Notes: a model not told the origin generated them from the sequence alone. A stretch of DNA of 64,000 bases from Streptomyces hundungensis (GCF_003627815.1 NZ_CP032698.1:7688001-7752000), one strand, 5' to 3'. Shown: positions 25,316 through 33,761, counted from the first letter of the stretch. A program made the numbers and translations.

Positions 25316-26359
25316 ATGTACGGCAAAGCATTCGCCCCCGAGTACCGGGGATCGCTGGGTGAGCTTTCGGTCAACACCTCGCTGGAGGAGGTACTGGCCA
25401 AGGCGAAGGAGGAACAGCTCCGCGCCCAACAGGGCGGCGGCGACCTGGAGTTGGCGCATGCCGGGCTCGCCGTCGCCGAGGCGTGCAGACGGCTCGGGCG
25501 GGTCGACGAGGCCGAGCGGGCGTGGAAGGACAGCTACCGCGCGGCCCGCCGGGCCCAGGACCGGGGCGCCATGGCGTGGGCGGTGTGGAGCGGCGGCACT
25601 CTGGCCCGCCAGTGCGGCCACCTCGCGCTGGCCCGGCGCTGGCTGGCCGCCGCAGCCGAACTCGCCGAACAGGGCGGGGACATCGTCGCCCGCGGCTACT
25701 CCCTGGCCGGACTCGCCGAGACCGGACGCATCCAGGGCGACTACGAGGCCGTCGGCCGGCTGCACGAGAAGCTGCTCGCGGAGGCGCGCCGGCGGGGCGA
25801 GGCCCGGCACACGGTGTGGGCGCTCGAAGGCATCGCGCAGATGCACCGCAACACCGGTTCCCTCGACAGCGCGCTCGCCCTGTTCGAGGAGGCGGCCCAG
25901 ATAGCCGGCGACGCCGGGGACGACCGTGGCCGGGCCTGGGCGCTGCGCGGCATGGCCGATGTGCGCTCGGCCCAGGGCGACGCGGAGCAGGCGCTGGCGC
26001 TGCTGACCACGGCGGAGTCGCTCTGCCGCGCGATCCAACTGGTCAGCGCACTGGCGTACAACCACAAGATGCGCGGCAACGTGCTGTACCGCGCCGGGCG
26101 TTACGCCGAGGCCGCGACGGTGTACGGCGGGGCACTCGAAGAGTTCCGCGCGATGGGTGAGCCGCGCGGGGAGGCACTGGCCCGGCTCGGCCTGGTGAAG
26201 TCGCAGGCGCGGCTGGGGCGTTCGGCGGCGCTGACGGCGGCCGACCTCGACGCTCTGGAGCGTGCGCTCGGCGACATCGGGTTGCTGCGCGCCGGGGACA
26301 TGATCGCCAAGGCGCGTGCCGAGCTGGGCGTCACGACCGCCGTCGCAGCCGCCCGCTGA
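25316..26359 (+). CDS. Tetratricopeptide-repeat protein
   Basis: A 347-residue soluble protein made of about seven TPR-like helix pairs with Ala/Leu/Gly spacing: LAVAEACRRLGRVDEAERAW, GGTLARQCGHLALARRWL, LAGLAETGRIQGDYEAVG, EGIAQMHRNTGSLDSALALF, RGMADVRSAQGDAEQALALL, RGNVLYRAGRYAEAATVYGG. No enzyme motif is present, so a scaffold or interaction role is likely. It starts 144 bases after the StyA-like gene and ends 45 bases before the polyprenyl synthase, on the same strand, so the three probably share a transcript. Confidence 0.85.
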   Translation: MYGKAFAPEYRGSLGELSVNTSLEEVLAKAKEEQLRAQQGGGDLELAHAGLAVAEACRRLGRVDEAERAWKDSYRAARRAQDRGAMAWAVWSGGTLARQCGHLALARRWLAAAAELAEQGGDIVARGYSLAGLAETGRIQGDYEAVGRLHEKLLAEARRRGEARHTVWALEGIAQMHRNTGSLDSALALFEEAAQIAGDAGDDRGRAWALRGMADVRSAQGDAEQALALLTTAESLCRAIQLVSALAYNHKMRGNVLYRAGRYAEAATVYGGALEEFRAMGEPRGEALARLGLVKSQARLGRSAALTAADLDALERALGDIGLLRAGDMIAKARAELGVTTAVAAAR

Positions 26360-26404
26360 GAGCGCACGATGCCGCTCGCACCCCCCACGACAGGAACAGA
26401 ACCC

Positions 26405-27550
26405 ATGCCCATCCCCATAGAACTGCACGGCCCCGCGTCCCCGGCCCCGCCCCTCACGCCCGTACCCGAGGCCACCGATCGCGCACCCGGCCTCGCGGCG
26501 GCGACAGAAGCCGCACGGCCTCCTCTCCCGGCGGCCGAAACCCTCGCCCGCTGCCGAAAGCTGGTCGAGCCGGCGCTGCGCGAGGCGGTCCACGGCCTCC
26601 ATCCCGACCCGGGGCGGATCGCCTCGCACGCGTTCGGATGGTGTGACGTGAACGGTGAGCCCAGCACCGGGGGCGGCGGCAAGGGGGTGCGGCCGGCGCT
26701 CACGGTGCTCGGGGCGGAGGCGGTGGGCGCGGGCGCGGACGTGGCGGTACCCGCGGCCGTCGCCATCGAGCTGATCCACACCTTCTCGCTGATGCACGAC
26801 GACATCATGGACGGCGACGAGCGCAGAAGGCATCGCGACAGCGCATGGAAGGCCTTCGGTACGGGCCCCGCGGTTCTGGCGGGCGACGCCTTGTTCGCCC
26901 TGGCCGTGCGCGTTCTGTCGGGGGCCGACGGCGTGCGGGGCGGCCCGGCGGTCCACCAACTTGCCCTGATGTTGGGGGAGTTGGTGCACGGGCAGGCCGA
27001 CGATGTGTTGTTCGAGACCCGGCCGTGGTCTGGTCGCGGAGCCGTGGGGCTCGCCGAGTACCGGGCCATGGCGGCACGCAAGACCGGCGCCCTGCTCGGC
27101 TGTGCCACCTCCCTCGGGCCGACCCTCGCGGGCGCCCACCCCCGACGCACGGACGCTCTGGCCGAGGCCGGACGGCTGTGGGGTCTCGCGTTCCAGGCCG
27201 TCGACGACGTCCTGGGGATCTGGGGCGACCCCGCCGTCACCGGAAAGCCGGCCCACAGTGATCTTCGGCGCGGCAAGAAGACGCTGCCGGTGCTCGCCGC
27301 GATCGCCCTGACCCCCGCCATCGGGCCCCACCTGGAGCGCCTCCTGGGCGGGGAGGGCCCCCACGACGACGACCGGGTGCGCAAGGCCGCCGACCTCATC
27401 GACGAGGCGGGTGGCCGGGCCTACGCGCTGCGGGACGCCCGCACCCGGGTGTCCGCCGCGCGCGACCGGCTCCGCGCGGCGCCTCTCGTGACGGCCCATG
27501 TGGAGGAGCTGATCGAGCTTTCGGAGGTGCTGGTGGACCGCCGGGCCTGA
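26405..27550 (+). CDS. Polyprenyl (isoprenyl) diphosphate synthase
   Basis: A 381-residue trans-isoprenyl synthase. The substrate loop is GGGGKGVRPALTVL, the first Asp-rich motif is LMHDDIMD (Asp132, Asp133, Asp136) and the second FQAVDDVLGIWGD (Asp267, Asp268). Phe five residues before the first motif is typical of enzymes that stop at about C15-C20. An N-terminal Pro/Ala extension of 45 residues is extra. ATG at 26405 has AGGAA ten bases upstream; ATG at 26369 is possible. Next to the StyA-like monooxygenase and TPR genes it suggests an oxygenated terpenoid pathway, but no cyclase or prenyltransferase is adjacent. Confidence 0.9.
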   Translation: MPIPIELHGPASPAPPLTPVPEATDRAPGLAAATEAARPPLPAAETLARCRKLVEPALREAVHGLHPDPGRIASHAFGWCDVNGEPSTGGGGKGVRPALTVLGAEAVGAGADVAVPAAVAIELIHTFSLMHDDIMDGDERRRHRDSAWKAFGTGPAVLAGDALFALAVRVLSGADGVRGGPAVHQLALMLGELVHGQADDVLFETRPWSGRGAVGLAEYRAMAARKTGALLGCATSLGPTLAGAHPRRTDALAEAGRLWGLAFQAVDDVLGIWGDPAVTGKPAHSDLRRGKKTLPVLAAIALTPAIGPHLERLLGGEGPHDDDRVRKAADLIDEAGGRAYALRDARTRVSAARDRLRAAPLVTAHVEELIELSEVLVDRRA

Positions 27551-27594
27551 CGGCGTCCAGGAGGCGAGCGCGGATTCCGCGAGCGTGACGGTGT

Positions 27595-28683
27595 CTAGGA
27601 GGCGAGGGCGGATCCGGCGAGCGGGCGGTCGCTGAGAAGCAGGTCCGCGTGGTGGCGGGCCGCCACCAGGGGGTGGGCCCGCAGCTTGCCCTTGAGCTCG
27701 TTGCGGCCGTACTCGGCGAACAGCGGGTTGGCAGGGTCCGCGGTGGCGCCGGGGGCGAGCGCCGCGTAGGGGAACGGGAGCGGCTCGATGCGGGCGTCGA
27801 GGCGCGGGTTGTAGAAGAACGGGACGGAGAAGCGCTCGGTCGCGCCGGGAGGGCTCACCACCCGGTGGTTGGTGGCGAGCAGATAGCCGTTCGTCGCGAC
27901 TTCGAGGAGCTCGCCGAGGTTGACGACGAAGGCGCCGGGAAGCGGAGGCACGTCGTGGAAGCGGCCGTCCTCGCGCTGCACCTGGAGTCCGCCCACGCTG
28001 TCCTGGTGGAGCAGGGTGAGGAAGCCGTAATCCTTGTGGGCGCCGACGCCCTGGCCGGTGCCGTCCTCGGCGCTGCCGGGATAGCGCACCAGCTTCAGGT
28101 GCAGATGGGCGCGGTCGCCGAACACGTCGTCGTAGAAGGTCTCGGGAGCGCCGATCGCGGCGAGCAGCTCGTGCAGCAGCTTCCCCGCGACCGCGCTGAG
28201 CCGGTCGATCCAGGTGAGCGCCGCGGTGCGCAGCTCCGGCAGCGCGGCGGGCCACTGGTTGGGGCCTTCGAGCCACCAGTACGCGGGCTCGCCCGGCCCG
28301 GGTGTCCGCGCAGGGCGCTCGGCGCCGATGTCGAGCTGGTCGCGCCAGTCGCGGGAGCCGCCGGTGCGTTCGTCGCCGATGCGCGTATAGCCGCGGAAGT
28401 GGGGCGAGTTGACGTTGTCGATGGCCAGTCGGTCCGCCTGCGGCAGCCGGAAGAAAGCCCGCATGGCGTGGTTGAGCGCGGCGGTCTCGGCATCGGTGAC
28501 GCCGTGCCCGACGAGCTGGAAGAAACCGACGCCGTGCGCGGCGGCGTGGAGCTGGGCGTGCAGCTGCCCACGGGCCTCGGGGCCGCGGTCGGCGGCGGAA
28601 AGGTCGATGATCGGGAGCTGCGACGAGGTGCTCGGGCGCTGCGACGAGAGCTGTGACGAGGTCACGTACGACATGGAAGCCAT
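27595..28683 (-). CDS. 2-oxoglutarate/Fe(II) oxygenase, isopenicillin N synthase family
   Basis: A 362-residue non-haem iron enzyme. The N-terminal DIOX_N part reads LPIIDLSAADRG ... GVGFFQLVGHGV. The iron ligands are His216 and Asp218 (GAHKDYGFLTLL) and His273 (TNHRVV), and the 2-oxoglutarate arginine is in ERFSVPFF. Substrate unknown; family members hydroxylate, desaturate or cyclise. A Ser/Gln-rich stretch (SSQLSSQRPSTSSQLP) precedes the domain. ATG at 28683 is used; 28674 is nearly as good. A conserved leader peptide ORF 100 bases upstream suggests translational attenuation. It is convergent with the polyprenyl synthase. Confidence 0.9.
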   Translation of the reverse strand: MASMSYVTSSQLSSQRPSTSSQLPIIDLSAADRGPEARGQLHAQLHAAAHGVGFFQLVGHGVTDAETAALNHAMRAFFRLPQADRLAIDNVNSPHFRGYTRIGDERTGGSRDWRDQLDIGAERPARTPGPGEPAYWWLEGPNQWPAALPELRTAALTWIDRLSAVAGKLLHELLAAIGAPETFYDDVFGDRAHLHLKLVRYPGSAEDGTGQGVGAHKDYGFLTLLHQDSVGGLQVQREDGRFHDVPPLPGAFVVNLGELLEVATNGYLLATNHRVVSPPGATERFSVPFFYNPRLDARIEPLPFPYAALAPGATADPANPLFAEYGRNELKGKLRAHPLVAARHHADLLLSDRPLAGSALAS

Positions 28684-28785
28684 CCGCTGGGAGATGTCCC
28701 GGCCGGCGCGGGTGGGCGCGGTGGCGGCTCCGCCGGGGTGGGGCGGGGGCCGCTGGAGCACGGGAGGAGTGAAGGGGGGCCTGGG

Positions 28786-28860
28786 TCAGCGGTAAGTGCG
28801 ACAGGCCATGCTCGTGACGCGGACGAAGTCCACGTGGCGGCGTCGTACGAGCAGAGGCAT
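28786..28860 (-). CDS. Putative Cys-containing leader peptide (uORF)
   Basis: A 24-residue ORF, MPLLVRRRHVDFVRVTSMACR..., ends in TYR-stop. It matches the actinobacterial 'putative leader peptide' pattern RRHVDLLRVTSA-C as I remember it, with the single Cys four residues from the end. It lies 102 bases upstream of the oxygenase gene on the same strand. Such peptides precede sulfur-metabolism genes in Streptomyces and mycobacteria, and are thought to sense Cys-tRNA charging through ribosome stalling. No sulfur gene is evident here apart from the oxygenase, which may desulfonate or act on a sulfur compound; that last point is inference. Confidence 0.8.
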   Translation of the reverse strand: MPLLVRRRHVDFVRVTSMACRTYR

Positions 28861-29068
28861 GGAGACAGGTTACTCCCGGCGGCCCCGTTCGGAATGTGAT
28901 GGCCCTCACAGGGGGGGTGGCAAGCAGGATGGCGAGCTCGGACGGCCGGGGCGGACCGGCGCCCGCGCCGACGGCGCCCGCACCGACTCCGGCTCACGGG
29001 CCGGGAGTTGAGGTGCGGGCGCCGTCAGTGCGGGCGCCGTGCGGGCCGCAGGGAAGGGGCTGGTGGGG

Positions 29069-29524
29069 TCAGCGGCGCGTGTCTGGCGTCCTTCGGCCCC
29101 TGCTCATCAAGATGCCTCCGGCGACGAGGGCGAACAGGCACACACACGCGCCTGTGATGACGTTGCTGAGGATGGCTCCGGTGCCGGCGCTGCGCGCTAC
29201 GACCCATGGAGAGACGATCAGCCAGGCTCCGAGGAGCAGGACCACGAAGTTCAGGTCCTGGGACCTCTCCGGGGCCATGGACATGCACAGGCCCAGCACG
29301 GCGAGGGCTATGCCCACGACCAGGTTGCTGAGGGCCAGGGTGGGCTTGGCGGCCGAGAAGTGGACCGTCCAGCCGGAGATCGCTGCGTAGATGCCGGCGA
29401 GGATCACGAGCTCCTCGACCGCTGCCACTCCTCGGGTTTCCATCACCCTTGCGTAGCGGTCCCGCATCTCCGATACATCGGGGTGCCCGGAGATATCACC
29501 GGGGCGGTGTGAGACGTCGGCCAT
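29069..29524 (-). CDS. SPW-repeat membrane protein
   Basis: A 151-residue protein with four membrane segments arranged as two SPW units: the first has ISGWTVHFS with NLVVGIALAVLGLC, the second the canonical LIVSPWVVA with NVITGACVCLFALVAGG. The N-terminal 45 residues are cytoplasmic and charged. SPW-repeat proteins are common in actinobacteria and of unknown role. ATG at 29524 follows AAGGAGG. It stands alone; the neighbouring 28861-29068 region shows nothing I can name. Confidence 0.88.
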   Translation of the reverse strand: MADVSHRPGDISGHPDVSEMRDRYARVMETRGVAAVEELVILAGIYAAISGWTVHFSAAKPTLALSNLVVGIALAVLGLCMSMAPERSQDLNFVVLLLGAWLIVSPWVVARSAGTGAILSNVITGACVCLFALVAGGILMSRGRRTPDTRR

Positions 29525-29810
29525 CCGACTCGCCTCCTTCTGAAAAGTCTGCACGTCTGGCCGCGCGCTGCGACAGGATGTCGCGTTCCCATTGTGCGCT
29601 TACATCCCCTTTATGTGTAGTCGGGGGAAATCGCCATTGAGGTCAGGGTTCGCGCGGCTCCGTCTGCGTAGTCAAGCGAACGCGCAACGTGTTCATCCCG
29701 GGGCGTCGAGGCTTCGGCGTCGACGGCGTGCGGGGGAGCTTCGACCGGGGGGCGCCGGGCGCACGCCCCGCGGTCACCTCCGGGTCATCTGGCAGGAGTA
29801 GGACCGGGTC

Positions 29811-30665
29811 ATGTCCCCAACGACGAGTGCTCCCGTGACGGCTCCGAGCCACTTCTCCGATGTCAAAGGCTGGTTCTGGCCGGTCGATCAGCTGCTGTTC
29901 GACTGGTTCCTGACGCGCCAGGACTGTGCCCCCCGAGGGACCGGGGATCTCCTCGAACTCGGCGCCTACCTGGGCAAGAGCGCCATCTTCATCGGCGCCT
30001 ACCAGCGGCCCGGCGAGGAGTTCACGGTCTGCGACCTCTTCGACTCACCGGCCCCGGACGACCCCAACAGCGCCGAAATGGGCAGGTCGTACGCCACGCT
30101 CACCCGCCGCGCCTTCGAGGCGAACTACCTCGCCTTCCACGAGCGGCTCCCCACCGTCGTGCAGGCTCCGACCTCCGTCATCGCCTCCCGCCTCACCCCC
30201 GGAAGCTGTCGCTTCATTCACGTGGACGCCTCGCATCTGTACGAGCACGTACGCGGCGACATCGAGGCCGCCAAGGAGCTGTCCGCCCCGGACGCCATCG
30301 TGGCCTTCGACGACTTCCGCGCCGAGCACTGTCCCGGCGTCGCCGCGGCGGTCTGGGGGGCGGTCGCGACGACGGGACTGAAGCTCATCTGCATCACCGG
30401 CACCAAGGCGTACGGCACTTGGGGCGATCCCGAGCCGGCCCGCGCCGAGTTGCTGGAGTGGCTCACCTCGCGCACGGACCTGTGGCACGGCGTGGAGGAG
30501 GTGGCGGGAGCCCCGCTGATCCGGATCAGCGGCAAGAAGGCGCAGGCACCGACTCCGCCCCAACCGCTGCGTCCGGCCGCGAAGGACCCCGAGCCCACCG
30601 AACCCGCCGACCCGGCTCCCGCTCCCCGGAACCTGCTCTCCCGCGCCTTCGGCCGCGGGCGCTGA
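29811..30665 (+). CDS. Class I methyltransferase (Methyltransf_24-like)
   Basis: A 284-residue protein. The fold is indicated by DLLELGAYLGKSAIFIGAYQ (motif I variant, Gly-rich loop with a lysine), FTVCDLFDSPAPDD, the strand RFIHVDASHLYEHVRGDIEA and IVAFDDFRAEHCPGV, which together resemble the CmcI/Methyltransf_24 group of macrocin-O-methyltransferase-like enzymes. In this group VDASH-type Asp/His residues often bind a metal. The last 50 residues are Pro/Ala-rich and disordered. It has no cotranscribed partner; acceptor unknown. Confidence 0.82.
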   Translation: MSPTTSAPVTAPSHFSDVKGWFWPVDQLLFDWFLTRQDCAPRGTGDLLELGAYLGKSAIFIGAYQRPGEEFTVCDLFDSPAPDDPNSAEMGRSYATLTRRAFEANYLAFHERLPTVVQAPTSVIASRLTPGSCRFIHVDASHLYEHVRGDIEAAKELSAPDAIVAFDDFRAEHCPGVAAAVWGAVATTGLKLICITGTKAYGTWGDPEPARAELLEWLTSRTDLWHGVEEVAGAPLIRISGKKAQAPTPPQPLRPAAKDPEPTEPADPAPAPRNLLSRAFGRGR

Positions 30666-30712
30666 CCAGGTGGCGTCCCGTGCCCCGACCGGTCCTCGGG
30701 GTCCTGGGGGCC

Positions 30713-30973
30713 CTAGTGGTCGACGACCACGCCGACGCCCTGTTCCTGTCCGAAGAGGTCCGTCCACGAGCCGAAGAACAGGAAGGAGTTGTTCGTCGCG
30801 AGCCCCACGGCGGCGAACACCAGGAGCTGGGTCGCGATCAGGAGCCCCAGTCGGCCCAGAATCGTCTTCCAGTCATGCCGGGAGAGGCGCGGCCACAACC
30901 AGATGGTGACGGCGAACATCACCACCGCGCACACCACGGTCAGCGCCAGCACCTTGTTACTCGTGAGACCCAT
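30713..30973 (-). pseudogene. N-terminal membrane part of an esterase, truncated
   Basis: Only 86 residues: three membrane segments (KVLALTVVCAVVMFAVTIWLWP, LLIATQLLVFAAVGLA and a start helix) followed by NSFLFFGSWTDLFGQEQGVGVVVDH-stop. From memory this resembles the membrane anchor that precedes the hydrolase domain of Streptomyces exported alpha/beta-hydrolase esterases (MGLTS... then a segment ending near VVVDH). Here the catalytic domain is missing: the stop lies 48 bases from the convergent methyltransferase. It may be a remnant or a small stand-alone membrane protein. The ATG at 30973 has a weak ribosome site. Confidence 0.5.
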
Positions 30974-31013
30974 GGGTCGATAGAACTCTCTGCCAGACGT
31001 TCCCCCGGGCATG

Positions 31014-31033
31014 CCCGAGCGGCACCGCTCGGG
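31014..31033. terminator. Short GC-rich hairpin
   Basis: CCCGAGCG (31014-31021) and CGCTCGGG (31026-31033) form an eight-pair stem with loop GCAC. It lies 90 bases past the GNAT stop on the minus strand and may end that transcript. Confidence 0.45.
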
Positions 31034-31123
31034 GGTGCTCAGCCAAGTAGACAGCGATCGGGGCGGATCCGTTCCCGATGCACAGCCGTGGCCACATCAA
31101 CGAGCCGGCGGCCGGCCGTGGGG

Positions 31124-31603
31124 TCAGAGGTTCCGTACGAAACCGAGCCCGGGGCGGCCGGCCAATTGGATCTGCGAGGTGACCTCGAATCCGGTGCGGG
31201 CCAGCACGGCGCGGGAGCCGGCGTTGTCCACGGTGGTCCTCGCCGTCAGTGAGGTCAGACCGTAGGCGCGCGAAGCCAGACGGCAGACCTCGCGGACGGA
31301 CGCCGTGGCGAGGCCCCGGCCGGCGGCTCGCTCGGCGATCCGGTACCCGAGTTCCGCCCAACCGGCAGTCACGTCAAGCAAGTTGACCCGCCCCAGCACC
31401 TCGCCCTCGTCGTCCACCACCACATGGAAGAAGCAGACGCCCGTTTCCTGCTCGACGAGCAGTGCGCCGAGCCGGGCGTCGAACTCGGCGAAAAAGTCAT
31501 CGCCGCGGTCGGGGACCGATGCGGCGAAGTAGGCGCGGTTCTCCCGTTCGAACCTCAGGAGAGCGCAGGCGTGGTCGAGGCGCAGCAGCTGGAGCTCGGG
31601 CAT
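31124..31603 (-). CDS. GNAT family N-acetyltransferase, RimJ/RimL-like
   Basis: A 159-residue acetyltransferase of the RimJ/RimL group (Acetyltransf_3). The core is VLGRVNLLDVTAGWAELGYRIAERAAGRGLATASVREV, where GYRIAERAAGRGLA is the acetyl-CoA pyrophosphate loop, followed by LTARTTVDNAGSRAVLARTGFE, the conserved NxxSxxVLxxxGF-type motif. Substrates in the group are N-terminal amines of proteins or small amines; nothing here narrows it. It is a single gene with a hairpin downstream. Confidence 0.9.
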   Translation of the reverse strand: MPELQLLRLDHACALLRFERENRAYFAASVPDRGDDFFAEFDARLGALLVEQETGVCFFHVVVDDEGEVLGRVNLLDVTAGWAELGYRIAERAAGRGLATASVREVCRLASRAYGLTSLTARTTVDNAGSRAVLARTGFEVTSQIQLAGRPGLGFVRNL

Positions 31604-31676
31604 GGGGGCATGCTACGGGCCGTCGTTGGCGCCGCGGCTGAAGGGGGTTCCTGGTCAGGGGCGGCTCGGGAGGAGG

Positions 31677-31704
31677 GCCTGCCCGGCGGACGTGCCGGAC
31701 AGGC
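31677..31704 (-). terminator. Terminator hairpin of the DUF1062 gene
   Basis: GCCTGCCCGGC (31677-31687) pairs with GCCGGACAGGC (31694-31704), 10 of 11 positions, with a six-base loop. It begins 19 bases past the DUF1062 stop on the minus strand. Confidence 0.65.
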
Positions 31705-31722
31705 CCCTGGGCCCGGGGTGGC

Positions 31723-32271
31723 TCAGCGCTTGAGCGTGAAGGTGAAGTCGCCGGAGAGTCGGCCGCCGAGACGGACCGCCGAAACGAGGTTGCCCGTATG
31801 GATCAGGCCCTCGACCTCGGCCCGTGAAAGGCCGCACCCCTCGGCGATCAGCCGCACCGGCCGGACGGGTATCGGCGCCGCGAAGCGGACCGTGACATCG
31901 ATCGCCTCACGGCCCAGGTGGTCCGATCCGCCGGTGTCGAGCCGCCAGGCGCCGTTCCAGTCGAGCGCGACGCGGTTACGGCGCAACACACGCGGATCCT
32001 GGAGCAGTTCGGCCGTCAGACCGAGGTCGTTGTCGTGCAGCCGGTCCAGCAGCTCGGGTCGTACGGATCGGACCTGAGTCCGCTCCAGGACGGTGAGCTT
32101 CGCCGTTTCCCCGCACGCGGTACAGAACACGAGGAGCCAGGCGTCGATGAGTTTGTGATGGGCGTTGACGCGAAACTTTCCGGCCGCCCGGAAGCGCTCG
32201 CACGCGCACGTGTGGCAACGCCGGACGACGAGAGGCAGACAAGTGGGCATGACGGCCCAGGTGTTGAGCAC
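31723..32271 (-). CDS. DUF1062 family protein with zinc-knuckle-like cysteines
   Basis: A 182-residue soluble protein matching DUF1062 as remembered: LPLVVRRCHTCACERFRAAGKFRVNAHHKLIDAWLL-type opening, then VFCTACGETAKLTVLER and RPELLDRLHDNDLGL. Five cysteines in C-x2-C-x-C and C-x2-C arrangement (CHTCAC, CTACG) could bind one zinc. The C-terminal 60 residues (SRAEVEGLIHTGNLVSAV) look like an S4-type RNA-binding fold, which is my own reading. Function unknown. Hairpins lie on both sides of the gene. Confidence 0.82.
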   Translation of the reverse strand: MLNTWAVMPTCLPLVVRRCHTCACERFRAAGKFRVNAHHKLIDAWLLVFCTACGETAKLTVLERTQVRSVRPELLDRLHDNDLGLTAELLQDPRVLRRNRVALDWNGAWRLDTGGSDHLGREAIDVTVRFAAPIPVRPVRLIAEGCGLSRAEVEGLIHTGNLVSAVRLGGRLSGDFTFTLKR

Positions 32272-32313
32272 AGAAGTACACCGGTTTCAGTGAGAAGTCC
32301 GCAGCAAGAAGCA

Positions 32314-32337
32314 GCGCGCCGCACAAGTGCGGCGCGC
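32314..32337. terminator. Perfect 11-bp inverted repeat with two-base centre
   Basis: GCGCGCCGCAC (32314-32324) and its complement (32327-32337) surround AA. It lies 43 bases upstream of the DUF1062 start. It could end readthrough from the FAD monooxygenase gene or be an operator for DUF1062. Confidence 0.45.
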
Positions 32338-32461
32338 GACCGATCAGCGCTCGGGAAAACTCACAGGGTGTACAACGACATGTCCTCGCCTGGACGACTT
32401 GGTTCGGGAGCACGGTAGGGGCGGACAGCGGTGCCGTTCCACCGAATTTCGCGCCGTAGCC

Positions 32462-32487
32462 AGAGCCGTATTCGTAGCTACGGCTCT
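32462..32487 (-). terminator. Terminator hairpin after the FAD monooxygenase gene
   Basis: AGAGCCGTA (32462-32470) and TACGGCTCT (32479-32487) are perfect arms around TTCGTAGC. It lies 74 bases past the stop of the minus-strand monooxygenase gene. Confidence 0.6.
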
Positions 32488-32561
32488 CGCGGTGTCCGCG
32501 GCCGTGGCCGTGGCTGGAGCCGGAACGGTCCGGCAGGCGCGGCCCGCCCGCCCCGCCGAGC

Positions 32562-33761
32562 TCAGGGCGCGTTCAGTGAGGGGCGTGCGTTCAGGGCCGC
32601 CACATCGCTGCCCGTGGCGTTGCGGTAGGTGTCGGTCATCCGCGCGAAGCTCTCCGCGGACTTGGAGTGTGCCTCGGTCCGGCTCATCTCCCGGTTCGCC
32701 AGCACCACGGCCGCCGTCGCCTCCCGGCGCAGGGCCTCGTACCGGGCGAGGCCGACGGCCGGGTCGTCGGCAGCCGAAAGTTCGCGGGCCAGCACCCGGG
32801 CGTCGACGACCGATTGCGACGCGCCGTTGGCGCCCACGGGGTACATCGGGTGTGCGGCGTCGCCCAGCAGGGTCACCCGGCCGCGCCCCCAAGCGGGCAG
32901 TGGCTCACGGTCGACCATCGGGTACTCCAGGATCTGCCCGCAACCCGACAGGAGCTCCGGCACATCGAGCCGACCGAGCGACCAGTGCTCGAAGTACGGC
33001 AGGACGTCCGTGAGGCGGCCCGCTCTGTTCCAGTCCGCGTCCTCGGCGAGCGGGCCCGGCTCGGACACCTTGACCTGCGCCACCCAGTTGATCCGGTCGC
33101 CACCGATCGGATAGGCGACCAGCTCCACGTCACCGTCGCGCACGATGGCCATCGAGCACCCGGCGAGGAACGGTTCGGCCCGGGTGACGCCCCGCCACAT
33201 CCGGATGCCCGACCACAGCAACGGGCCGCCGTCCGGACGCAGCCGCCGCCTGACGGCGGAGTGCAGGCCGTCCGCGCCGACCAACGCCGAAACGCGGGTC
33301 TCCTCCAGGGCGCCGGAGTCCCGGTCCAGGAGTTGGACGCGGACCCCGGCGGGCTCCTCCGGTCCCTGCGCGAAGTCCACCACCCGGGTGCCCGTGCGCA
33401 CCGCGTCGGCACCCAGTCGTTCCCGTACCGCCGCGAGCAGGAGGTGTTGCAACTCGCCACGATGGACGGCATATTGCGGCCATCGATAACCCTGCGCCAA
33501 CCCCCTTGATTCGGCGAACAGTTGGCGCCCACGCGGATCGGCGTAGACGATCTCGGTGATGGAGACGCCGAGCTCGGCGAGCTGGTCGCCCAGGCCCAGC
33601 TCGGTCAGTTCGCGCACCGCATGCGGCAACAGGTTGATGCCGACTCCCAGGGGACGGATCTCCCGCGCGCTCTCCCGCACCACCGCGTCGATGCCTGCCG
33701 CATGCAGACTCAGCGCCGCGGTGAGTCCACCGATGCCTGCCCCCGCTATCAATACCGTCAT
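32562..33761 (-). CDS. FAD-dependent monooxygenase (PhzS-like aromatic hydroxylase)
   Basis: A 399-residue group A flavoprotein hydroxylase. The FAD motif is VLIAGAGIGGLTAALSLHAAG, the second motif is VSALVGADGLHSAVRRRL (the DG motif), and the third GRVTLLGDAAHPMYPVGANGASQSVVDA. The region PLGVGINLLPHAVRELTELGLG is typical of the PhzS/salicylate hydroxylase branch. It should hydroxylate an aromatic acid with NAD(P)H and oxygen in the cytoplasm. It is a single gene flanked by hairpins, divergent from the SUMF1-fold gene 155 bases away. Confidence 0.92.
   Translation of the reverse strand: MTVLIAGAGIGGLTAALSLHAAGIDAVVRESAREIRPLGVGINLLPHAVRELTELGLGDQLAELGVSITEIVYADPRGRQLFAESRGLAQGYRWPQYAVHRGELQHLLLAAVRERLGADAVRTGTRVVDFAQGPEEPAGVRVQLLDRDSGALEETRVSALVGADGLHSAVRRRLRPDGGPLLWSGIRMWRGVTRAEPFLAGCSMAIVRDGDVELVAYPIGGDRINWVAQVKVSEPGPLAEDADWNRAGRLTDVLPYFEHWSLGRLDVPELLSGCGQILEYPMVDREPLPAWGRGRVTLLGDAAHPMYPVGANGASQSVVDARVLARELSAADDPAVGLARYEALRREATAAVVLANREMSRTEAHSKSAESFARMTDTYRNATGSDVAALNARPSLNAP

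Noticed and set aside
25253..28909. 1218-residue minus-strand open frame across TPR, polyprenyl synthase and oxygenase genes
   Set aside because: Antisense or out-of-frame reading of three supported genes, Arg/Pro-rich, no motifs.
32407..32560. Signal-peptide-like plus-strand reading near 32455-32520 (ARAVFVATALAVSAAV)
   Set aside because: The hydrophobic run comes from the hairpin and GC repeats, with no start and no continuing domain.
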